Source of the DNA: Myxococcales bacterium
GTDB lineage: Bacteria; Myxococcota_A; Polyangia; Polyangiales; Polyangiaceae
DNA length: 64,000 nt
Direction of reading: 5' to 3'
NCBI GenBank assembly: GCA_016191785.1
Contig: JACPVJ010000111.1
Location: 17,320 to 81,319, forward strand
Shown here piece after piece: positions 17,446 through 25,044 of this stretch (position 1 is its first letter; each line of letters opens with the position of its first letter). The notes beneath the pieces were generated by a model. That model saw only the letters and a program-made list of their open reading frames with translations, did not search any database and had not been told where the DNA came from. The translations under genes were made by a program, and so were the position numbers.

Positions 17446-18724
17446 GCCGGCGCAGCGCCTCGTACAGCGCCGAGCGCCCCATCCCGAGCAGCGCCGCGGC
17501 GCTGGCCACGTCGCCGGACGCGCGCTCGAGCGCTTCGGTGATGCGCTGCTGCTCTTGGTCGGCGCGGCTCGCCGAACCGCGCCGAACCGACGGCACCACG
17601 AGCAAAGGGACCACGTCTTGGTCGGTGATCTCGCTCCGGCCCTTGCGACGCGCCACCTCGACGGCGGCAGCAACCACGTTGCGCAGCTCGCGCACGTTTC
17701 CGGGCCAGGGGTGCAGCATCAACGCCTCGAGCGCGGCGCTCGTCAGCTCTGCGCCTGCCGCGTGCGCGAAGGCCAGCGACAAGAGCGGCACGTCCTCGCG
17801 GCGCGCGCGCAAGGGGGGCAGGCGAACCCGCAAGCCCGCCAGGCGGTGCAGCAGATCCCCGCGGAACGCGCCGGACTCGATCAGCTCGTCCACGTCGCGA
17901 TTGGTGGCCGCGACCACCCGCGTGTCCACCACCAGCGATTGATCGTCGCCGACCGGCCGGACCTCCCCCGTTTCGAGCGTGCGCAAGAGCTTGGCCTGCA
18001 CCGGCGCCGGCATCTCGCCGATTTCGTCGAGGAACAGCGTTCCGCCGTGGGCCGTCCGGAACAGGCCAGTCCGCTCGCGGGTCGCGCCCGAGAACGCCCC
18101 CCGCGCGTGCCCGAACAGCTCTGCGTCGACGAGCTCGGCAGGCACGGCGGCGCAATTGAGCGCCACGAACGGACCGGCGCGCTGGCTCAGCTCGTGCACC
18201 AGCCCCGCGACGACCTCTTTTCCCGTGCCCGTCTCGCCCAGCACCAAGACCGGGCTCCGGGTCGGACCGATGGTCAAGAGCGCGTCGCGAGCGTCGTCCA
18301 GGGACGCGCCGCCAATCATGCCCCCGAGCTCGGGCGGCCGTTGCCGAGAGTACGGAGCCACGTCGGCGACCACGAACAGCGAGCGCCCGATCCGCACGAC
18401 CGAGTGCAGCGCAGCGACCGTTCCCGACTTGCCGACCTGGACCCCGTCCACCCACGTGCCGTTGCGACTCCCGAGATCGGTCACCAGCACGGTCTCACCG
18501 CGGCGCTCGACCCGCGCGTGCAGGCGGGATGCCCCGGGGTCGTCCAGACGCAGGTCCGCGGCCTCGTCCCGACCCAGCGTGAGCGGGCGGGACAGCTCGA
18601 CGAGCGAAAGGCCGAGCTCGGCCGTGGCCGGTGCCTTGACCAGGCCGACGACGGCCGGCTGACCCAGGCCAGCGACCGATGCGCGGACGTGCTCGGTGAC
18701 CGTGCGCTCGTTCACGGGCGCCAT
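17411..18724 (-). CDS. FHA-domain sigma-54-dependent transcriptional activator
   Basis: A 437-residue enhancer-binding protein. N-terminal FHA domain (~40-120; LTLGRDEAADL, SRLHA, SRNGTWVDG) that reads phosphothreonine; AAA+ domain (~135-365) with Walker A GETGTGKE (163-170), the sigma-54 contact loop as GAFSGA (Thr to Ser against GAFTGA), Walker B GGTLFLDEIGEMP and PWPGNVRELRN; C-terminal Fis-type helix-turn-helix (DVASAAALLGMGRSALY). It activates RNA polymerase carrying sigma-54 when Ser/Thr kinase signalling loads the FHA domain. It is the last gene of a minus-strand run behind the acyl-CoA dehydrogenase (25-bp gap). The kinases nearby are natural candidates for input, by position only. 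Confidence 0.9.
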   Translation of the reverse strand: MAPVNERTVTEHVRASVAGLGQPAVVGLVKAPATAELGLSLVELSRPLTLGRDEAADLRLDDPGASRLHARVERRGETVLVTDLGSRNGTWVDGVQVGKSGTVAALHSVVRIGRSLFVVADVAPYSRQRPPELGGMIGGASLDDARDALLTIGPTRSPVLVLGETGTGKEVVAGLVHELSQRAGPFVALNCAAVPAELVDAELFGHARGAFSGATRERTGLFRTAHGGTLFLDEIGEMPAPVQAKLLRTLETGEVRPVGDDQSLVVDTRVVAATNRDVDELIESGAFRGDLLHRLAGLRVRLPPLRARREDVPLLSLAFAHAAGAELTSAALEALMLHPWPGNVRELRNVVAAAVEVARRKGRSEITDQDVVPLLVVPSVRRGSASRADQEQQRITEALERASGDVASAAALLGMGRSALYEALRRLNLDPRPFRRR

Positions 18725-18749
18725 TGTAGCCGATGCCCGACGTCCAGGC

Positions 18750-19880
18750 TCAGAGACCGAGCCCCTTGGCGATGATCTCGTTCATGATCTCGGTGGTGCC
18801 CCCGCCAATCGGCAAGAGGCGCGCGTCCCGGCTCAGGCGCTCGACGCGCGTCTCGCGCATGAACCCCATGCCTCCGAAGATCTGCACGGCGTCGTAACAA
18901 ACACGCTGCGCGACCTCGGCGGCGAAGTTCTTCGCCATGCTCACTTCCTTGACCAGGTAGTCGCCGTCCCGCACTCGCAGCGCGCACGAATAGTTCAGGA
19001 TCCGGGCGGCTTCGACCTCGGTCGCCATGCGGGCCAGCTTGTGGCGGGTGACCTGAAAACCGACCAGCGGGCGCCCGAAGGCCTGCCGTTCGCGAGCGTA
19101 GGCCAGCGCGTCTTCCAGCGCGATGGCCGCAGTGGCATGCCCGTAGAACGCCAGCGCCAGGCGCTCGTGTTGGAAGTTCTTCATCAGCGCGACGAAGCCC
19201 GAACCCTCGTCGCCGATGCGGTTTCCCTCTGGGACGCGCACGCCGTCGAACGAGAGCTCGGCGGTGTCACTGGCGCGCCAGCCGGTCTTCTTCAGCGCCC
19301 GCGAGACGGTGAACCCCGGCATGCCCTTCTCGACCACGAAGAAGGTGAGCCCGGCGTGTTTGTCGGGCCCGGTGCGCGCCAAGACGCTCACCAGGTCGGC
19401 GCGGGCACCGCTGGTGATGAACAGCTTCGAACCGGTCAAGACATAGTCCTGGCCGTCGCGCACCGCGCGGGTGGCGATGCCCGACACGTCGCTGCCGGTG
19501 CCCGGCTCGGTAATGGCGAGCGCGGCGATCTTTTCCCCCCGGAGCACGGGCGGAATGAAGCGCTGCTTCTGCTCTTCGGAGCCGAGCGCCAAGATCGGCG
19601 GTAGCGCGATCCCCATGCTGCCGAGCCCCGCCACCACGCCGCTCGAGCCCCCGGTGAGCAGCGCCTCGACGCCGATCAAGCCGTGCAGCATGTCGCCGCC
19701 GCCGCCGCCGTACTCTTCTGGGTAGGCCGCAGCCAGCACGCCGGCCGCCGCGGCCTCGCGGTACAGCTCCCGGGGAAACGCCTCTGACTCTTCCCACTCG
19801 TCGGCGAAGGGCGCGATCTTCTCCTTCGCGAAGCGCAGGCAAGAGGCGCGAAAGAGCTCGTAGTGCTCGTCGAGCTTCAT
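18750..19880 (-). CDS. Acyl-CoA dehydrogenase, IVD/LCAD-type active site
   Basis: A 376-residue FAD-dependent acyl-CoA dehydrogenase: N-terminal helical domain, central FAD-binding strands (ITEPGTGSDVSGI, LTGSKLFITSG) and C-terminal helices (RQAFGRPLVGFQ, QIFGGMGFMRE). At the usual catalytic YEGT position the sequence reads IGGGTTEIM, so the MCAD-type Glu is missing; instead E239 (FQHERLALA) sits where isovaleryl-CoA and long-chain dehydrogenases keep their catalytic Glu. This points to branched-chain or long-chain acyl-CoA substrates. The start is 5 nt after the lipoprotein gene, so co-expression is likely. Confidence 0.88.
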   Translation of the reverse strand: MKLDEHYELFRASCLRFAKEKIAPFADEWEESEAFPRELYREAAAAGVLAAAYPEEYGGGGGDMLHGLIGVEALLTGGSSGVVAGLGSMGIALPPILALGSEEQKQRFIPPVLRGEKIAALAITEPGTGSDVSGIATRAVRDGQDYVLTGSKLFITSGARADLVSVLARTGPDKHAGLTFFVVEKGMPGFTVSRALKKTGWRASDTAELSFDGVRVPEGNRIGDEGSGFVALMKNFQHERLALAFYGHATAAIALEDALAYARERQAFGRPLVGFQVTRHKLARMATEVEAARILNYSCALRVRDGDYLVKEVSMAKNFAAEVAQRVCYDAVQIFGGMGFMRETRVERLSRDARLLPIGGGTTEIMNEIIAKGLGL

Positions 19881-19885
19881 GGCGT

Positions 19886-20287
19886 TCAGTGACAACTCTC
19901 GAAGGTCATGCTGGCCACGACCGTGTTGCCCCCGCCCGTGCAGTTTGCCGCGACGGACCCTTGGACGTTCTTCACGCCGTTCACTTCGCTGTTCTGCAGC
20001 TGCATGGTCATCGTCCCGCAGCCTTCGCCCAGCATGTCGGTGAACTTGGTCCCGGCCGGGAAGTAGTAGACCTGCACCTTTCCGTTCGGCAGCTGCAAGA
20101 AGCGCACCCTTCGGCCGCCCTTGTCCAGGAAGTCCACACCGCTGAACTGAGGCATGTTGGCCTGCCCCGAGCGACAGGTGTCGACCTCGAACGGCGCGCC
20201 GTTCACCGTGATGGTCCCGGTCGACTTGGACTTGCACGCGAGCAGCGCGCCGAGCACGAGCACCCCGAGCACGAAGGTGTGACGCAT
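19886..20287 (-). CDS. Small lipoprotein, unknown
   Basis: A 133-residue protein with a lipoprotein signal (LVLGALLAC, Cys about 18). The mature part contains a beta-rich pattern (GTITVNGAPFEVDTC, KVQVYYFPAGTKF, GTMTMQLQNSEV) and four further cysteines (DTC, EGCG, ANC, ESC) likely to pair as disulphides. No family was recognised. The ATG at 20287 puts a normal signal peptide first; a start at 20323 would add 12 polar residues. It lies between the epoxide-hydrolase gene (10 bp) and the acyl-CoA dehydrogenase gene (5 bp), so it is part of that operon although its job there is unclear. Confidence 0.68.
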   Translation of the reverse strand: MRHTFVLGVLVLGALLACKSKSTGTITVNGAPFEVDTCRSGQANMPQFSGVDFLDKGGRRVRFLQLPNGKVQVYYFPAGTKFTDMLGEGCGTMTMQLQNSEVNGVKNVQGSVAANCTGGGNTVVASMTFESCH

Positions 20288-20297
20288 GTGCTCGGAA

Positions 20298-21182
20298 CTA
20301 GCATCCGCGGGATGCGGCTGCAACGGACGGACCCAGCGCCTCGCCGAGGAGCGCGTTGACTCGCTCGGGGTCTTCTTGGTGCGCGAAATGGCCGGTCCCG
20401 CGGAGCACGTGGAGCGACAGCGCAGGAGCGATGCGCTCGTGCTCTTCCGCCAGCTCGCGGGTGAAGCAGGCGTCGTGCTCGGCCCAGATCAAGGTCACGG
20501 GCACCTCGACGCGCGGCAGCTCGGGGCGGCGGAAGAGCGTCCCGAGGCCCTGGCGAATGGCGGTGCGGTAGTACGCGAGCGGCGGGCCGAGGGACGCGAC
20601 GCGCCCCACCGCGCCCTGGGCCGACGCCACGATTTCGCGCGGGGCACGCTCCGCGCCGGGCGTCTGCCGGAACAGGCGCCCCAGGTTGCGGGCCCCCCGC
20701 TGCGCGAGCCACGCTTCGGGCAAGAGCGGCAGCTGGAAGAAGAACATGTACCAGCTCTTGGCGAGCTGCCGCACGTTCGAGGCGAGCGCGATCTGCATCA
20801 AGCTCGGATGCGCGCAGGCGATCACCACCACGCGTTCGACCAGCTCGGGGTGGCGCGTCGCGAGGAGCCAGGTGATGGCGCCGCCCCAGTCGTGCCCCAC
20901 GACGCGCACCGGTGCATCGCTCACGTGCCGGCAGAGCGCGGCGGCGTCGCCGACCAAGGTGTCGAGGTCGTAGCCTCCCGACGGCCGCGCGCTCTCGCCG
21001 TACCCGCGGAGGTCCGGGGCCACCACGCGAAAGCCGCAGCGGGCCAGGAACGGCAGCTGCAGGTCCCACGAGCGATGGGTCTCGGGAAACCCGTGGAGCA
21101 GCACCACCGGCGGCCCCGCGCCGGCTTCCACGTAGTGCAGGCGAGTCCCGTTCAATCGGGCATAGTGGTGGCAGACCTCCAC
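20298..21182 (-). CDS. Epoxide-hydrolase-like alpha/beta hydrolase
   Basis: A 294-residue alpha/beta hydrolase with the epoxide-hydrolase marks: oxyanion motif HGFPE (30-34), nucleophile Asp D98 in GHDWGG, and a C-terminal GTGHFAHQED with the catalytic His. An Asp nucleophile separates it from esterases, which have Ser. The family opens epoxides to diols through an ester intermediate. The cap region has Tyr pairs (AYYRTAIR) that could supply the ring-opening tyrosines. It is the first gene of a tight minus-strand run with a lipoprotein, an acyl-CoA dehydrogenase and a sigma-54 activator, which suggests regulated breakdown of a fatty or hydrophobic compound. Confidence 0.83.
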   Translation of the reverse strand: MEVCHHYARLNGTRLHYVEAGAGPPVVLLHGFPETHRSWDLQLPFLARCGFRVVAPDLRGYGESARPSGGYDLDTLVGDAAALCRHVSDAPVRVVGHDWGGAITWLLATRHPELVERVVVIACAHPSLMQIALASNVRQLAKSWYMFFFQLPLLPEAWLAQRGARNLGRLFRQTPGAERAPREIVASAQGAVGRVASLGPPLAYYRTAIRQGLGTLFRRPELPRVEVPVTLIWAEHDACFTRELAEEHERIAPALSLHVLRGTGHFAHQEDPERVNALLGEALGPSVAAASRGC

Positions 21183-21247
21183 GCGGACCCAGGGTATCGC
21201 GTCATCGGCGGGGGTGGGGTAATCTCCGAAGCTCGGGAGTGCTTGTC

Positions 21248-22684
21248 ATGACCAACTTGCGCACGCTGGTTCGTAGCCTGGTGACCTTCGGGGTCGTCGC
21301 GGCCTTCGCGGCTTCTTGCGGTTCGGACGACGACCGCCCTGGAAATCTGCCCCACGCGAGCGGCGGCGGCACCGGCGGCGGCGACGCCTCGAGCGGCGGC
21401 ACCTCGGCCACCGGCGGCGGCGGCACCGGGGGCAAGGGCGGCACCGGCGGAACGGGCGGCTCGGTGGACGCGAGCGGCGACTCGCCGGCCGACGTGAAGA
21501 CCGACTCGCCCCCCGCGGACGCCAAGACCGACGCCCCGCCGGCCGACGCGGGGTCGGACGTCGACGCAGCCTACTGCCAGAACGGAACGAAGGACGGCGA
21601 CGAGTCGGACCAGGACTGCGGCGGCGCGGTCTGCCCGGGCTGCGACACGGGCAAGACCTGCGCGAGCAACGGCGACTGCGCCAGCAAGAAGTGCAACACC
21701 AGCAAGCTGTGCGACCCGCCACTTTGCACCGACAGCATCAAGAACGGCAACGAGTCGGACATCGACTGCGGCGGCGCCAACTGCCCGCTCTGCGCCGACA
21801 GCAAGACCTGCAACTCGGGCCAAGACTGCGTGAGCGGCGTGTGCTCGGGCACGCCCAAGACCTGCCAGATCGCGAGCTGCACCGACAACGTGAAGAACGG
21901 CAACGAGGGCGACAAGGACTGCGGCGGTCCCTGCCCGACCAAGTGCAGCCTGGGTCAAGGCTGCAAGGCTGCCAGCGACTGCGGCAGCCAGGTGTGCACG
22001 GGCGGCCAGTGCAAGTGCCCCTCGAGCATGGTGCTAGTCGCGGCGCCCGGCGGCGGTTCGTACTGCATCGATCAGTACGAGGTCACCTACGAGCAGTACG
22101 AGACCTTCTGGCAAGCCGGCCCGACCTACAACCTCGCGGTCTGCGCGTGGAACACCAACTACACGCCCTCGAACGATTGGCCGGCGCCGCTCGGCGGCAA
22201 GAAGTACCCCGTTCGCTACGTCGATTGGTGCGACGCCTGGGCCTACTGCCAGTGGGCCGGCAAGCGCCTGTGCGGCAAGCAGGGCGGCGGCGCGGTGGCT
22301 TACACCGACTTCGCCTCGGCGAACCAGAGCCAATGGATGAACGGCTGCACCGCGGGGACGAACACGTATCCGTACTCGGGACCCTACTCTGCCGGCAACT
22401 GCATTGGGAGCGACCACCCGATCGACGGCGGCATCCAGGGCCCGCTCGCGGTCGATCGCAGCTCGAACAAGTGCCAGGGCGCCGCGCCCAACCTGTACGA
22501 CATGAGCGGCAACGTGGCCGAGTGGGAGGACTCGTGCAACGGCTCCGCCGGCGCCGCCGACGACTGCCACGTACGCGGCGGCTCGTACCAGCAGCAGCAA
22601 ACGGCCCTCGAGTGCAAGGCGAACCGCGTGCAGAAGCGTGACGCCAAGCTCGCGGACGTGGGCCTGCGCTGTTGCTTCCCCTGA
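21248..22684 (+). CDS. FGE/SUMF1-fold lipoprotein with Cys-rich repeats
   Basis: A 478-residue lipoprotein (lipobox AASC). A Gly/Thr linker and an Asp/Pro-rich stretch (PADVKTDSPPADAK) lead to three Cys-rich repeats of the type C-x-NG-x-K-x-G-x-E-x-D-x-DCGG (residues ~115-250), a myxobacterial surface module. The C-terminal ~210 residues form a formylglycine-generating-enzyme/SUMF1 fold: MVLVAAPGGGSYCIDQYEVT, PVRYVDWCDAWAYCQWAGKRL, NLYDMSGNVAEWEDSC and VRGGSY. Most such secreted bacterial proteins are not sulfatase-activating and use the fold as a C-type-lectin-like scaffold. No sulfatase gene is present nearby. Confidence 0.82.
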   Translation: MTNLRTLVRSLVTFGVVAAFAASCGSDDDRPGNLPHASGGGTGGGDASSGGTSATGGGGTGGKGGTGGTGGSVDASGDSPADVKTDSPPADAKTDAPPADAGSDVDAAYCQNGTKDGDESDQDCGGAVCPGCDTGKTCASNGDCASKKCNTSKLCDPPLCTDSIKNGNESDIDCGGANCPLCADSKTCNSGQDCVSGVCSGTPKTCQIASCTDNVKNGNEGDKDCGGPCPTKCSLGQGCKAASDCGSQVCTGGQCKCPSSMVLVAAPGGGSYCIDQYEVTYEQYETFWQAGPTYNLAVCAWNTNYTPSNDWPAPLGGKKYPVRYVDWCDAWAYCQWAGKRLCGKQGGGAVAYTDFASANQSQWMNGCTAGTNTYPYSGPYSAGNCIGSDHPIDGGIQGPLAVDRSSNKCQGAAPNLYDMSGNVAEWEDSCNGSAGAADDCHVRGGSYQQQQTALECKANRVQKRDAKLADVGLRCCFP

Positions 22685-22688
22685 TGCC

Positions 22689-23759
22689 TCACGGCATGGG
22701 GTGCGCCAGGAAGAACTGCATCACCGCCTCGCCCCAGGTGACGGGTGAGGCCTGGTTGCACTTGAACGAGAACACCTGACCGGGTTGCCCACCGGGGTCG
22801 GTGCTGCCGGGGTAGCAGTGCCCCTGGATCAGCGACGCCCCGGTGTAGTCGTGCTGCAGCATCTCGAACACCGTGCCCTTGGCGTTGGTGTAGCGATCCC
22901 AGACGTGCATCCCGTCCTGCGAGACCGGCGTGCCCTTGGTCATGCCCAGCACCTTGATCACCGCGTCTCGGCTAGTCTGAGCCGTCGAAAACGCGATCAG
23001 CGCGTCCTTGGTGCCGTGCATGTACAAGATCGGCATCTCGCGCTTCGGGGCGACGCCCTTCGAGAAGCACCCCTCTTGCGCGGACTGACCGAAGGCCGCC
23101 GGCGCGGCGCTGGCGATCACCTCCGAGCGATCGCAGATGAAGCGCCAGGTCATGTCCCCACCCTGGGAAAACCCCGTGAAATGGACGCGCTTCGGGTCCA
23201 CGTGGAAGGCCTTGATGGTGCGCTGCATGAAGTCGAAGACCTTCGGGTCGTCCTTCGCCGCCGCCCAGTCCGAGAGCGGCGGGGCCGGATCGGCGCTGGG
23301 GTGCACGACGATGAAGCCGTTCTTCTCGCCCAGGGCCGCCAGCTTGGTGTTGGCGTCTTCCATCTTGCCGCTCATCGAGAAGCCGTGAACGTCGAAGATC
23401 AGGCCGCACGCCTGGGTCAGACACGCGCCGGGCACCGAGGTGTTCCACGTGAGCCCGCTGCACGCGTAGGCGTGGTCCGGCTTCGCGGTGACGTCCTTGA
23501 TGCAGTCGTCGGGGACGGGTGGCGGAAACCCGCCGCCCCCCGAGCCGCCACCGCCGGCCGCACCGCCGGTGTTGCCCCCGGCCCCCGCCGAGCCGCCGGT
23601 GGGCGAGCCGCCCGCCCCGGCAGCGCCGCCGCTCGACGCGCCGCCGCTCGACGCGCCGCCGCTCGAGCCGCCGCCCGTGCCCTTCGGCTCCGCGTCGTCC
23701 TCCGAGCCGCAACCGCCCACCGCGAGGATCAGCACCAGCAACCCCGAGCGTGCTCGCAT
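22689..23759 (-). CDS. PHB-depolymerase-like esterase lipoprotein
   Basis: A 356-residue secreted alpha/beta hydrolase. Lipoprotein signal (LILAVGGC), a ~65-residue Gly/Ser/Ala linker, then a catalytic domain with nucleophile elbow GFSQG, a possible acid in HGTKDALIAF and a possible histidine in IQGHCYPG. The DVHGFSMSG segment is the oxyanion strand. It belongs to the esterase superfamily that contains PHB depolymerases and feruloyl esterases. It is divergent from another such esterase at 23815 with only 55 bp between the starts, so one regulatory region serves both. Convergent with the FGE-fold lipoprotein. Confidence 0.82.
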   Translation of the reverse strand: MRARSGLLVLILAVGGCGSEDDAEPKGTGGGSSGGASSGGASSGGAAGAGGSPTGGSAGAGGNTGGAAGGGGSGGGGFPPPVPDDCIKDVTAKPDHAYACSGLTWNTSVPGACLTQACGLIFDVHGFSMSGKMEDANTKLAALGEKNGFIVVHPSADPAPPLSDWAAAKDDPKVFDFMQRTIKAFHVDPKRVHFTGFSQGGDMTWRFICDRSEVIASAAPAAFGQSAQEGCFSKGVAPKREMPILYMHGTKDALIAFSTAQTSRDAVIKVLGMTKGTPVSQDGMHVWDRYTNAKGTVFEMLQHDYTGASLIQGHCYPGSTDPGGQPGQVFSFKCNQASPVTWGEAVMQFFLAHPMP

Positions 23760-23814
23760 CCGACCAGGGTAGCGCGTTTTGTCGGCCCCTGGACCCACGC
23801 TAGACTCGCCTCGG

Positions 23815-24906
23815 ATGACCCCACGCGCCCTCGCACTCGGGTTCGGGCTGGCCGTGGGCGGGGCCGCGGTGGCTGCCGCCTGTGGCTCGAGCGAGACCGA
23901 CGAGACCGGCTTCAACGCCGGGAACGACGCGTCGGTCGACGTGTTCCTGGGCAGCGACGCCTCGATCTGGCCCGACGCCGACCCTGCCCCCGACGCCGGG
24001 CCCGGCCCGAGCCCGGGGTTCGACGCCGGGGACGCCGCGCCGAGCGGCGTGACCTGCACCGACAAGCCGGGCGCCAAGGGCAGCGCCCTCTCGATCGAGG
24101 TCGAGAGCGGCGGGCGCAAGCGCACCAGCCTGCTCCACGTGCCAGAGAAGTACGATCCGACCAAGGGCACGATGCTGGTCCTCAACTTCCACGGGTTCAT
24201 GTCCGCGGGCTGGCAGCAGGCGCTGCTCACGCGCATGAGCCAAGAGAGCGACGAGCGCGGGTTCATCGTCGCCTACCCCGAGGGCGTGGCCAGCAGCTGG
24301 AACGCCGGCGCGTGTTGCGGCACGGCGTGGACCGACGGGGTGGACGACGTGAAGTTCGTTCGCGACCTGCTCGACGCCATCGAGGCAAAGTGGTGCATCG
24401 ACAAGAAGCGGATCTACGCCACGGGCATGTCCAACGGCGGGTTCTTCTCCCACCGGCTGGCGTGCGCCGTCAGCGACCGAATCGCTGCCGTGGCGCCGGT
24501 GGCGGGCGTGCTGGGCGTCGAGCCGGGCACCTGCACGCCGTACCGGCCGATGCCCATCTTGGACTTCCATGGCACGGCCGACGGGATGGTGCCCTACGGC
24601 GGCGGCACGCCGCTGGTGCCGCAGCTCGGCGTGGGCCTGGTGTTCCGCTCCGTGCCCGACACGATGGAGTTCTGGCGGAAGAAGAACGGCTGCTCGACCT
24701 TCGAACAGGTGATCTTCGAGCAAGGCGACGCGCGCTGCGTGCGCTGGCCGGACTGCGACGGCGGGGTCGGGACCGTGCATTGTCGAATCGACGGGGGCGG
24801 GCACACCTGGCCGGGCGGGCTGGCGATCCCGGCGGGGAAGACCTCGACGGACCTCGGCGCGACCGCGACCATGCTCGATTTCTTCGCGGCCCACCCCCTG
24901 CCCTGA
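23815..24906 (+). CDS. PHB-depolymerase/LpqC-like esterase lipoprotein
   Basis: A 363-residue secreted esterase. The signal ends in VAAACGSS (lipobox), followed by an Asp/Pro-rich linker rather than a Gly linker. Catalytic domain from about residue 80: LNFHGFMSAG oxyanion strand, nucleophile GMSNGG, acid in FHGTADGMVPY and histidine in GGGHTWPGG. These are the marks of the LpqC/poly(3-hydroxybutyrate) depolymerase family. The ATG at 23815 starts the signal peptide properly; an upstream GTG at 23779 only adds polar residues. Together with the divergent esterase it may degrade an external polyester or plant ester. Confidence 0.84.
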   Translation: MTPRALALGFGLAVGGAAVAAACGSSETDETGFNAGNDASVDVFLGSDASIWPDADPAPDAGPGPSPGFDAGDAAPSGVTCTDKPGAKGSALSIEVESGGRKRTSLLHVPEKYDPTKGTMLVLNFHGFMSAGWQQALLTRMSQESDERGFIVAYPEGVASSWNAGACCGTAWTDGVDDVKFVRDLLDAIEAKWCIDKKRIYATGMSNGGFFSHRLACAVSDRIAAVAPVAGVLGVEPGTCTPYRPMPILDFHGTADGMVPYGGGTPLVPQLGVGLVFRSVPDTMEFWRKKNGCSTFEQVIFEQGDARCVRWPDCDGGVGTVHCRIDGGGHTWPGGLAIPAGKTSTDLGATATMLDFFAAHPLP

Positions 24907-24934
24907 TCTTCCGTCCTGAACAGAGTCATAGTAC

Positions 24935-24947
24935 TGACACGGTGTCA
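24935..24947. promoter_or_regulatory. Perfect palindrome upstream of ppx
   Basis: TGACAC-G-GTGTCA is a perfect 6+1+6 inverted repeat, followed at once by a related half-site run (ACGTGTCCGTCAC). It sits about 100 bp upstream of the Ppx/GppA start in the 138-bp gap and could be a repressor or activator site. No matching regulator can be named. Confidence 0.35.
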
Positions 24948-25044
24948 CGTGTCCGTCACCGAGCCAGGGCAAGCTCCGCCGCGCATGCTGCGAACCGCAG
25001 GGCACCTGTCCGTCGTCCGAACGCTCCCCGCGCCGAGGCACCAG

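Noticed and set aside
21248..22684. Active sulfatase-modifying (formylglycine-generating) enzyme
   Set aside because: There is no sulfatase gene nearby and it is a linker-bearing lipoprotein; the fold alone does not show catalysis.
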